From: Adenanthera pavonina
Lineage: Eukaryota > Streptophyta > Magnoliopsida > Fabales > Fabaceae
Direction of reading: 5' to 3'
Length of the DNA stretch: 64,000 nucleotides
Assembly (NCBI GenBank): GCA_026686845.1
Contig: JAIVEN010000007.1
Location: 36,577,001 to 36,641,000 of the forward strand
Positions 45,696-56,820 of this stretch are shown piece by piece. Under the pieces are notes generated by a model, which did not search any database, was not told where the DNA came from, and worked only from the letters and a program-made list of their open reading frames with translations. Within the stretch, counting starts at the first letter, position 1, and every line of letters begins with the position of its first letter. The translations under genes were made by a program, and so were the position numbers.

Positions 45696-48600
45696 ATGTC
45701 ATCAGAGAAAGATGACGAGGTTCCGTTTAAGAGGAATTCTAGGAACGAGCGAGAAAATTCGGATGTAGACTCGGAAAATGAGAGAAAACACAGTAATAGT
45801 TCGAGCAGGAAAGGGCGAGAAAGTTCTGGTTCGGAAGGAGAGAGAAAGCACAGGAAGAGCGATAAGAGAAAGAGAAAATCACGGAGGCGTTACAGTAGTG
45901 ATGAATACTCCGATTACAGTTCGGACTCTGAGGACGATGAGTCCGAGTATTCCGATTCTGATTCGGAGTATACAGATTCCGAGTTGGATGGCTTGAGTTC
46001 TGGGGAGTCTGAGAGTGAGGAAGAGAGGAAGAGGAGGAAGAGGAAGGAGAGGAGGAGGAGGAAAGAGAAGGAGGAAGAGAGGGAGAGGAAGAGAAGAAGG
46101 AAAGAGAAGGAGAGGATGAGGCGGAAGAAGGGGAAAGAAGATAAACGGAAGAAAGAGAAGAAAAAGAAGAAGAAAGAAAAGAAGGAGAGGGGGAAGAAGG
46201 GTGCAGTCACGAATTCATGGGGAAAGTATGGTGTTATCAGAGAAACTGATATGTGGTAAGTGATTAATATATTTTTTTCTTTTTTGTATGCGTAAAGTCC
46301 CTGATACAAATGTTTACTTTTTGTTGGAAGGCATGGGATAGATATATCTCCTATGTCTGTGTTTGAGTTGTGAGGCTGTGTGTGGTCAGGGAGGCTGCCT
46401 GATTGTTGTAAGGATGTGATCGAAATTACTTTAGAAGTTGTTGGTTAGTGATATTTTTCTTTGGGTTATACATTTGAATCATCTGTGACTGCGTGAGGAT
46501 AGGACAGAGAATATTTGAAGATTTTGATTGAAATTTGATAAATTTGAGCTTCAAAAGTTTCCAAATTGTCTCTTGAATTTTTTCCAATTTGTACGTAAAC
46601 CATATGAAGTTAGAGAAGAATATCAGACTGATCTAGGGATAAAAATTAGATGAGTACTGAAATTCAAATATATGAGTTAAGTGCTGATTAACTGTAAAAT
46701 TCCTTATTAAGGATCTTCAGAGTAATAAAAAATTTACTTCTACTTCACAATTGTTTTCTTCTGCTTTGGAAGAAAGGGAAGATGGTGTGTATAGAATAGA
46801 AACAACTCCTAAAAGGTTTAAGCTTACCCTAAAAAATTTCTTTTCCGTCATATGCGATGCATGAGAGAAAGTTGCCAATATACTTTAAAGATAGAGTAAT
46901 ACTAATACTAGAAATAGTGACTACTATTGTGCCATTATTATTGCATGAGGTATAGAAGGCAGGTTGTCAACTTAACTCTCCTGATTGTGATTTCTGGCCT
47001 AAATAATTGTGTATTGGAAATTTGTTGGATTATGCCAATTGCTATAAGTCAGAACTTTGGAACCTTCAGAGATGAAGATAGGTGTTTGCACTTGGCAAAA
47101 GAAAGGTGGTCACTTCTTTCTATTTAGTTGACCAGGGACTTAGATTGGGGAGATAACAATTGTTTTCTCTCAATTGGATTTATAATTGAAAGGGTTCAGG
47201 GCTTCAGGCATATAATTTGGCTCTTTCTTCAATGGGTTCATCTTTGTTACTTAATGGACTTCTTAGAAGCTTTTATGGATAGGAAAGAATAGCCTGTTGC
47301 TAATATAATTGAAATTGTAATCTTCTGATTGTTAATATGTTGACTGGATTGTAGAGTCCTGTTCTTATTTTGCTTATGGAAAAGCTTTGATTTATTTAGA
47401 CTCTCATTTCATGGCATCATTACCAATGCTTATCACAAGATCTTTTAGTTTGACAAAGTTGAGAATGTTCAAATGAAGTAAATTATATTATCAGACATTT
47501 TCTTGTTGAATCATTAATATATAGCAATTTTAGCTGTTATTTCTTGTGAATTAAGGCTCTCATCTCCCTTTCTCTGATTTATTTTCTGAATATTACAGGA
47601 ACAAACGACCAGAGTTCACTGCATGGTTGGCTGAAGTAAAGCAGGTGTTTATTTTGTTCTTTTCAACACTGCAATCTTGTAACAAATATGACATTTCCTT
47701 TTCCTGTTTGTTATTTGTGGTCCTGTTTCCATTCTGTAAGAAATTAGAGATGTTGACTTTTTTACATTATCAGATGGGAAGTTTTTCCATATTCTTCACA
47801 TGAAATATTGTTATTGTTTCCATGATGGTGTGGGTGTTGAAAATTTACATGTTTGCAAATTAGATTACGTCTCTTTCATGGTTGTTATACAATTTCTTTC
47901 TTTTTCCTCTAAATGAATTGCAACAAGTCTTTTGCGCCTCATCTATATATATATATATATATATTTTGTTATTCTCATCTGCATCATGTTCATATGGAAT
48001 ATCTCACTGTATTCTCTTTGCTTGGGTATTTCTAACAGGTTAATCTGGAGAATCTCTCTAATTGGGAGGAAAAGCAGATGTTCAAAGAGTAAGGGCATAA
48101 GCTTATTGTCTGTTATCTGTACTCTATGAACTGTAATGAAAATGAACTTCAAGATGCATACTTTCTTTTCTGGCTCTTACTTTTATTGGCTTATTGACTC
48201 ACTTTTTATACACTTGTTAATTCTTACATTCAATACAGTCTGTTAAATTGATTGTTTGTTGTTTTCTGTTCTATTTCTGATATGCAGGTTCATGGAGGAC
48301 CACAACACAGCTACCTTCCCCTCAAAAAAGTATGGATCTGCACCATTAGTTTAGCTTATTCAAATTTTATTTTGCATAATTTTGTGCTCCCATGTAGATA
48401 AGAAATAAGCTATGGTCATTCGCCTATAGTTTGTGATGTGAATATTTTGTTCCCCTGAATTTTTTTGGTATTCATCAGTGTAAACTCAGGTCCAAAAAGA
48501 ATCAATGTAAATTGCATGTTGTACCGGACATAAATGGATTTAAGGTTTCAAGGAATCTTAATCTAGTTTGTGCATTTTCAGGGTTGACAAATGCTAGAAT

Positions 48601-49326
48601 TTCTGTATGGCAGGTACTACAACCTTGATGCTTATCACAGGCATCAAATGGAAAAAGAGATGAAAAGGGGTTATAAGAAGGTTGCGGCAACAGAACGTAC
48701 TGTTTTTAATGATGAAGAGCAACGAAGGTATGTTTCTTTTATTAATTTTAACTTAAATTGGTTCTTTTGTGGCAGTCTTTTTCTCCAAGTTACATCTGTT
48801 ATTTTGATCTGTTGCTGAAGAAAGCAACAATGTTACTACTCTTGTTTTAATTTTTTCATTGTCTCTGTTGACCCTAATGTCCTTGCTCGATTCTTGGTTT
48901 TAATAGTCAATTTCATTGCACTTGTAGGCAAGAATTACTGCAAGCTCGTGAAAAACACAAGGAAGAACAAGTCCTAGCTTTGAAGCACTCCATGCAGAGT
49001 GGAATGGTTTGTTTTCACGAAGTTGCTTTTATTTTGATTTCTAACAGTTATTCTGGTTACTTGGTTGATCTTATAAGCTAAGTCATTTTTGAAAAAATCA
49101 TATGCCATAAATTACAGGCACAGGCAATGAAAGAGCAAGCTCAACTCAGGGAGGAGATGGCTTACCAGTACAAGCTTGGAAATTTTGAGGTAAGGATTAC
49201 AAACTAAATTCGATTGGAAGCTTATTCATCGGTCTTTGTAAGGCTCTCTATTCAGCTGCAATTTTATTCACTCTATAGGCTGCTGCTGCTATTCAGAGAA
49301 GATTGGACCCTGATGCTGCCATGTAA
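45696..49326 (+). CDS. SCI1: SCI1-like nuclear protein (style cell-cycle inhibitor 1), complete, 8 exons
   Basis: Exons 45696-46255, 47599-47644, 48039-48088, 48288-48329, 48614-48727, 48928-49006, 49118-49189, 49279-49326. They sum to 1011 nt, 336 residues, all junctions in phase with GT-AG borders. The first ~175 residues are low complexity: charged Ser/Glu/Asp/Arg with SDSEDDESEYSDSDSEYTDS, then a long Lys/Arg/Glu stretch that is probably helical, nuclear-targeting and phosphorylatable. The conserved part starts WGKYGVIRETDMWNKRPEF and continues TAWLAEVKQVNLENLSNWEE, FMEDHNTATFPSKKYYNLDA and YHRHQMEKEMKRG, ending AAAAIQRRLDPDAAM. These match plant SCI1 (first described in tobacco as a nuclear regulator of pistil cell proliferation). 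The molecular mechanism is not settled. Confidence 0.92.
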
Positions 49327-49782
49327 TAGTAAATAGCAAGTAGTTGAATTATATACTTGGAGTCAAAGGGTTAGATGATATGATCACGATCATGTGAGTA
49401 TTTTGAGAATTTCAAATTATGTCTCTTTTGAATAATTCGGCTTTGGGAATTGTATCCGTTGAGGATGGGTTATATTTATGCCAACAGATGAGTTTGTAAT
49501 TTCACATTGAGTGACGCCTGTTTTATCTAAGGAATCCCCATTAGCTTGGCCTGCCATCAAAGCCATGTTAATTTCTAGTTTATATTATCTGAGTTTTGCA
49601 TTTCACGTGATTGGATTTGGGCTCTGTTGAATGTATTTCTTAGGTATTTACTGCTATTATGTTTTTCAATAATGACACGATAAATAAATATATTTTACAT
49701 CTTAATATTAATGATTTTTTAGAAGTTCACGTCATATATTTACTAAAAATCTAAATCCAAACTTCTGGGAAACTTTAATGTT
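49327..49782. other. SCI1 3' UTR and flank
   Basis: No gene seen. Confidence 0.5.
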
Positions 49783-50672
49783 GTGTTTGGGTGGGGAGAA
49801 AATAAGAAAGGATAGAAAATGAAGGGAAGAAAAAGTAAGCAGAAAATATTCCCTATATATGTTTGGATGAGAAGAGAAAATTTATTTATTTCTTATATAA
49901 CTTAGTCTATATTACATTACTATTTCAAATATGCATGCATACTTATGTAAAAAAAAATGAGAATAGAATTAACTTATATAAATTATATTTTTACACATTA
50001 TTTTATTGAGATGAATTGATTTGAATTATATATAAAAAAATGCACATGATTAATTATATTATAAGAATTAAAAGAATAAATTAACTAAAAATTATATATA
50101 ATTTTTGTCCTTTTTGAAATTTGACATGAAAATAACTATAAAAAATTAAATTACTTATAATTATAATGTTCAAATAACTATAAAAATTTAAATTAAACTT
50201 TCATGCTGGTAATAATATAAAAATTTTATTATAATTTTATATGCAGTAACACTAACAATAATACCAATTTGTAGAGAGTCATTTATATCTCCTATATTAT
50301 GAAGAATTGCTATCATACAGGGGAAAGATTTGAGATCTTTTCTCCCCTCAAAATTCTCCAGAAGTAACAACTTTAATCCGTAAGAAAAACTTAATGTTAA
50401 ACAAATAACTAATCTACATACAAAACCAAAATGAAAACAAATAGCTTATCATCAAAATTTTTATGAATTTTTATAGGGAAAAAGCACAATCCAATAATAA
50501 AAAATCATTTTAACATTATATTGCAAAACACAAACAAGTTCTAGAATACCATATGACAATAGTAATATGTAGTTTGACAAGAGTGAATCCTATTTTTCCA
50601 TGGTGCTTGCTTTTCACTTTTTTGGTAATGCATATCCACCATTATCATATATTAAAGTTAAATGGTTCCAAC

Positions 50673-51332
50673 CTAGTAAATTTCAACATTAGTCGTCGCG
50701 TAGTAAATTCCAGCATCAATCATCATCTTGCACAATGTTTGTAGCTGCTTATGACGTGGAACCCCAAAAAAGATGCGCTTATTTCTCTCCTCATTACATA
50801 AGAAGAAGTAACATTTTAGTTTTTGATTTTGAATTATTCCAATTTCCTCGAGTGCTACCCATACTTTCTCTTCACTATAATGACAAGGCCTACTCTTTTC
50901 AAGTATTGCAAGATCTTTTTCAGTAATTTGAACTTGTTTCTCAGCAATAGCAACAGATTTATCATGAACCATATTACTATCTCTCATGACATCAACTAGT
51001 TCCATAATACCTATTGTCATTGTTTCACACCTTTATTCGATGGTATCAATCATTGCTACCTTACGCTTCTATCCTTTAGATGTTAATTGGTTTGAGGTTC
51101 CATTTGTTGCACTACACTCTATAGCTATCTCATTCTGGAAATTAAACTCACCTTTGTACATTGTTCCCCCTTCAAAAGAATCATTCAAATCAATGTACTC
51201 ATGTTTTCTCTGTTTAATCTTATCCTTAGCACTTTCAGCTATAGCCCTATCAACACCAAACAATTCATACAACTTATCATAATACAATACAAGTGTATTC
51301 TTCCACTCTCTTGCATTTGGTTTTGTTTGCAA
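50673..51332 (-). pseudogene. Harbinger Myb-like protein, C-terminal part
   Basis: Two adjoining frames: KPNAREWKNTLVLYYDKLYE, then LFGVDRAIAESAKDKIKQRK (51332-51069), and LVDVMRDSNMVHDKSVAIAE, ALEEIGIIQNQKLKCYFFLC (51020-50673). This is the usual tail of the plant Myb/SANT-like proteins encoded by PIF elements (as in L10-interacting-MYB-like proteins), with a frame break between. VFFGVPRHKQ-like wording (IFFGVPRHKQLQTL) near the end is typical. Confidence 0.75.
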
Positions 51333-51432
51333 CCATAAAAAAATGTAATATCCATCTTATAAATAGATAATAAGTTTGAAATGAACAGAATAGCCCAAAT
51401 CAGCTAATTTGACACAAAGGCAAACAATTTAC

Positions 51433-51974
51433 TAGGGGTGATCATGGGCCGGGTTGGGCCAGATTTAACCACTGCCCGATGCCCGGCCCGAAGTGTGTCG
51501 GGCCAGTACTGGGCCAAGTACCGAGTTGACCTAATACTATATATCTTTTTTTAAAAAAAATTTAAAAAATAAAAAAATTATTTAATAATAAAAATATACT
51601 TATTTATACTTAAAAATAGATTTTCTTAAAAAATAATCTTAGAAAAAAATAAAATTATTCAAAATTTATGAATTTTTAACCATTATACATTATTTTTACA
51701 TAAATATTAAGTTAAAAAATTAATTCAAAATCTAAAAAAGTTTTCATAATATTTACATAGTAAATGTATTATATTAGATACATAAAAAACAAAAATTCTA
51801 CAAAAATCAATTAAGATATATAAAATAATTGAAAAAAAATTAAAAATATATATATGTAGGTCGGGCCGGGCCAGGGTTAGAGTGCCTAGCCCTAACCCCA
51901 GCCCGGCCCGGTTGGCCCGAAGTGGCCAGGCTGGACCGGACCAACTTGACATCGGGCCAAGTTGTTCAGCCCTA
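51433..51974. mobile_element. hAT-type MITE with perfect 8-bp target duplication
   Basis: A 542-bp insert flanked by CAATTTAC at 51425-51432 and 51975-51982. Termini TAGGGGTGATCATGGGCC and, reversed, TAGGGCTGAACAACTTGGCC are hAT-like inverted repeats. Sub-terminal GGGCCGGG/CCCGGCCC blocks surround an AT-rich core. Non-coding. Confidence 0.92.
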
Positions 51975-53167
51975 CAATTTACCATAGAATTCTGTAATTC
52001 GAGATGATAGTTCTGCTATTAAGAGATGAAAATGACCTTTCAAAAAAAAAATAGGACCAATATGGGGATAAAAATAATCCAGCAGAAGAGGGCTTACTAG
52101 GAAATTATGATAATAGGCAACCAAACCAAGTGGCTATAAAGGGAAACAAAATACCCACATGGGAGATATATAGAAAACCACTAAATCATGCACATGAAGA
52201 CAACACAAGAGGCTAATAATAAATTAGGCAGTAGAACCATAAGCAAAAAACCATTAGAACATTGATTAGTCATATTAAAGATGTTAAAAACACAATAAAG
52301 TAAGAAGACGAGAGTCCTTTAAGAAGAGGATATTCTCACAAGATTATTGGTCATCTCATCAGAATCTTAAGGGAAAATAAGATGCTAATGGAGATTTCAT
52401 AGATGATTTGTCTTTGGAACAATGAAATTCAATCAAGATGCATGGGACATAATAGTGAAAGAGGGTTGGGGTGTTGGGGGAGGGGTGGGACAATTTCGTG
52501 CTAATTGTCCATAATAATGATAGAAAGTTGGAAGCTGAACCAATGCAAGAGAACTTTACTGTGCACAAAGATGTGGAAGCAATTAGGTAGGCCTTACTGA
52601 GGACATTAAATTTGTAAATATATTTTTATTTCTTATATTCTGTTTTTTTTTCTTTGTGAATCAACCTAGTCCAAAGGTATTTACTATCTATTCACATATA
52701 TTTCATTTTGTGAATACAAACTAGTATCAAAATGTCATACTTTAGGTTACACAAAATGACAGATGATTCTTCAAAACATTCAATCTGATGATGAAAAAAA
52801 AGTAAGGAACAAGTAATTTCTGTTTAGTTGGATCAAGATAACACTAAACCAAAGAGCAATTTCTATTTCCATAAACAACATCTGAATGTTACAAATTTGC
52901 AAAGTGAGTAAACATAAAGAAACATATGTGAAACTTGCATTTGAGATTAAATGAAAAATGACTCCAACATTCAATTGATAGAAACATAGTGATTAAATAC
53001 AACACTAAGTTGATTTTCTTCTTTCCATTGGATAAAATGAACACTCACAGAATTTGTATTTAAGGTCTTAACAAAAAAAGAATGACAAAAAGAACCTAAG
53101 TTGGCACCATCATATTGTCAAACTGTTTTAATTTAATATGCCAACATCAGTAATTCAATAAAAGAAA
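51975..53167. other. Intron-like sequence of the Harbinger Myb gene
   Basis: No coding or repeat structure recognised between the hAT MITE and the LTR-like element. AT-rich. Confidence 0.4.
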
Positions 53168-54677
53168 TGAGCAATGATCAGGATATCTTGCAAGTATACA
53201 GGGTCGATCGCAGTAATAAAAAATCTCCGGAGTATTCCAGAGGTCGAACCCAAGGGAGGTAGTAAATTTATAGTCTAAACTTTTAATCCCAAAAATTAAT
53301 TGATAATGAAATTGATAATTCAAATTAAAAAGAAAAGAAATAGAAAACAAAATGAAGTCTGAGTTTTGATTCAGTTTTAGAAGCGTTAAGGGATTAGGAT
53401 TCACCTTATGAGATAACTAAATTTTATTTCTTAGTTAGACTTTATATAATTATAGTGACTGTTATTTCTAAAGCGTCCTAATTACCTCTCGGTCAATTAG
53501 TCCTAATTTAATTAGGATTCAATTCGCTCTCGCGCAACTAAATTTTCTAATTAAACCTTGAAAACTACAACATATATCACCATGAATTTCTAATTCTATC
53601 TCTAGGTTAGTTATTCATGTTTATCTCTCTAAATCTATGTTCACTCTTCACCTCTTAGTCCATCAAGTTTACTCATCAATTAGATTATATGATGATCAAG
53701 CATAAAATCTACATGAACGAATAAAAGAGATAAATATAATAAAAAAATTAATTAAATATAACTTGAAGAACAAATCAAAGAGTCTTAACTAGATAAACAA
53801 ATCCAATCCATCCCAATCAGGCTACATCCTACCCTTGACTGGGAAATTTAGCTACTCATGGAAATAGAAATTAAATCACAACTAAAATCCCAAATCATAG
53901 TGAAAATAATAAGAAAACAGAGTTATATTAGAAAAGAATGAATTTATCACTAATACTCCCTGAATCTCCTTGCTCTCTCTCTATAAGATATTCCTAGTTA
54001 CTCCCAGATGTTTTTAGAACCGTGTTCTCTAACTTCTGAGTGCATTTCTGAATCTCCCGTTGTGTTTCTATCGTGTATTATTATATAGGAAAAATTTAGA
54101 AGCTCATAAAAGCTCAAAATATCACCAAAACGCGTCAAAAACGAGTTTTTGTGAGCTTTTCGTGCTTGACCCGGCACTGGGTGGCCATATATTCATCCCA
54201 TACGGCGCCAGGTGGTTCCAGAAGGCAGAAACGCTCAAAATTCACGTTGACCCGTCTCCGTACGGATTTGACCCGGCGCCGGGTGGGAACTGTTTGTACG
54301 GACAGATGCACCTTTCAACTTCATAACGTCACCAGCTCGTGTTGACAATTTGAGTTCGATTTTCACTACGATAACGTTAGAATTTTGGGAAACTCAAAAC
54401 ATGAAAATTGTAGCTGTGTCTTAGCTTTCCAACGTATTTTAAATTACCTCAATTGGAGTTCATATGTGAGAGTTATGATCAAAATACCAAAGGGTGTCAC
54501 AACTTTTCAACATAAACGATTTGTAACGTTTTTGCTCCGAATGCTTCCAACTGAGCCTATAACGCCATGAAACATAAAAATATGAAAAATCATGCTAAAA
54601 TATATCAATGTAAACATATTTAAATACAATTTAAAGTTTAAATATGGGTATTTTATATGTATAAAATGGACACATCA
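53168..54677 (-). mobile_element. Probable solo LTR (1510 bp)
   Basis: Starts TGAGCAATGATCAGG and ends ATGGACACATCA on plus. Read on minus it starts TGATGTGTCCATTTTATACA and ends with CA. Flanks AGAAA (53163-53167) and AGCAA (54678-54682) could be a 5-bp duplication with one change. Contains GGTCGAACCCAAGGGAGGTA and GACCCGGCGCCGGGTGG, wording I associate with plant Ty3/gypsy LTRs. No internal region or second LTR nearby. Orientation is a guess. Confidence 0.6.
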
Positions 54678-54732
54678 AGCAACTATGTTGAACCAGTTTA
54701 AATCACACAACAATTACAATATATTTACAAAT

Positions 54733-55127
54733 TTAATGCCTCCAGTCAGTTCTAGCAATATGAAATAAGAAAAAAAGACTAATTATGTTACTCATCTCAA
54801 TCAAGTCATTCCAAACCCCACTTTCAGCTTCAAACAATTTTGTGCTAAGACTCCATGCATTTCCACTTAGTCCATTAAACAAATCATAAAGTTTCGCAAA
54901 TCTTTGTGACAATGTCTTCTTTCTATTCTTCAAATATTGCTTTGTTTTGTGAGGTCCAAATGAATTATGAAGAGATTACAACATATTATCATATGCAAAT
55001 GTTGAAAATGTGCCATCGGGATGTTTCCTTTCATCATCTCTTCTAATAAAGCATCAATGAAAGCTTCATCCATTTCAAGTGTCCATTGCAAATTGTCCTT
55101 CATAGAATCCCTGCTTTTTGGTGCCAT
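54733..55127 (-). pseudogene. Harbinger Myb-like protein, N-terminal part
   Basis: From ATG at 55127 the minus strand reads MAPKSRDSMKDNLQWTLEMD, then EAFIDALLEEMMKGNIP, the Myb/SANT-like start (MAPK..QW...D..F...L). A stop or frameshift near 54975 follows. The next frame gives LKNRKKTLSQRFAKLYDLFN and SGVWNDLIEMSN. The C-terminal part lies ~3.4 kb away at 50673-51332. The gap holds the solo LTR and hAT MITE and probably an original intron. Confidence 0.75.
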
Positions 55128-55310
55128 TATTCAATCTACATGAAGGAAACACTCAATTTGAAATAGTCATAATTTAAGGCAATGTGTCATAAAAAAAGGC
55201 AAACACAACCATATTGAAACTACACAGAAAAACTCATTTGATAAACCTAATCATGTGAAAAGATCCCTTTTAAGACTTTCTTTCTATAAAAAAACTACTA
55301 GCTTTTAATT

Positions 55311-56820
55311 TTAAAAGAAAAACACTAAACTAAGATCATGCCGATAGTCAAGCCACATAGGAGTTGCTATGTTATCTCCATAAATTAATCTCTGTTTATA
55401 GTCTTCCTCTTGATTTTGTGAAAAATGATAATCTTTGTTATCAATATCATCAAGTAATAGTTCATGATCAACTTCAACAATTAGGTCTTCATCAGCATCC
55501 ATACCCATCAAAAAGTTATGTAACATACAACATGCTATCACAATATTAGTCATGGTTTGGAATGAATAATGAAGTTTGGTGCCACTAGCTATTATTGGGA
55601 ATCTTTTTTTCAGAATACCAAATGTTCTTTCAATCACATTTCATAATGAGGCATGTTGATGGTTGAAAATTTCTTTTACATTATGTGGTGATCTTGTTAA
55701 ATATTCTTTCAAATGATAACAAATCCTTCTGTAATGTGTTAACAAACCATGCTTGAGTAGAAAGCCTGCATCCCCAAGATAAAATTTTCCTCAACAAAAT
55801 AAAGATTATCAACTATTAAAATATGAGAGGATAGAACTAATCGAAGAAGATAAAGGAAATAAAACAAACCTTGGGGATATATAAGATTATCTTCTCTTGA
55901 TAATGCATTTTTCAAAATTCTTGAATCTAAAATTGTTCCTTCCTAGCCAGCCAACATGTAAGTGAATTTCATATCAAAAGAACATGTAGCAAAACATTTT
56001 AGGTGAGGTAATCCTTTCATCCTTGAAATCGAACAGCTTCTTCTCTTAACACTTTTGCCTGAACATGAGTTACATCTATTGCTCCAATGTAATCCTATTA
56101 TTTAAAATTGGTTATAGGTAAAGTATATCTTAAACTATAGCTCATTGATTTTATTCAATATTAAGATAGATGGGCACAAATATAAAAGCATACCTTAAAA
56201 TATGAATAGAATCTACTATTGTTAAGAATCTAAGGAGGAATCTTTGATCCAGAAGGCTACATAAGAAACTTAACTTCAAGTAACATAATGACTCGTAATA
56301 CATTATGAAAATGATGGCTAATAATCTCCCCCGATCTATTAAAGTAGAAGGCCATGGTTCTATTTTTGACATTATGTGCCAATATGTGGAGGAATTTAGC
56401 CACTTGCTCCCTAATTGTAACAAGGCAAAAGTCTTTAACTTTATCAGTGTTTCAGAGTTTCTCACATAACACTTGAAATGCTTGTGCCCCTATGTGAAGA
56501 ACATCACGGCATTTTTTGTCTCTTGTAACTGCTTCATCAATTGTTTCCTCATGCTTTCTCTTTCAATTTTTCCATCAATTATAGACCTATTAACTAGTCT
56601 TGATATCTCTCCTAACAAATAAATTGCATATACAATAAAACAAATAAGTTGCACAACACACATACTCCTATGCCTTTCCTAATCTTGTAACACATGGTTC
56701 ATGTCATGTTCTTCATTTGCCACTCCAAAATTTATTAACTTTTTAACTACACACTCAAATTCATAAATATACCCCTCAACATCCTTGGTCACTTCTTTAT
56801 TAATTTGGATTTTCATCTTC
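55311..56820 (-). pseudogene. PIF/Harbinger DDE transposase, decayed
   Basis: Read on minus from ~56818 the order is: CRDVLHIGAQAFQVLCEKL; VAKFLHILAHNVKNRTMAFY and FNRSGEIISHHFHNVLR (N-terminal helical part); DYIGAIDVTHVQAKV (first catalytic Asp region); FTYMLAG-stop-EGTILDSRILKNAL (second Asp region); GKFYLGDAGFLLKHGLLTHY; and NVIERTFGILKKRFPIIA (Glu region of the DDE nuclease). Internal stops (e.g. Trp codon to TAG at ~55943, TGA just before NVIERTF) and an intron-like gap make it non-functional. All three catalytic blocks are recognisable. Confidence 0.88.

Noticed and set aside
45914..46309. 131-codon minus-strand ORF rich in Ser/Phe/Leu
   Set aside because: Antisense shadow of the low-complexity SCI1 exon 1.
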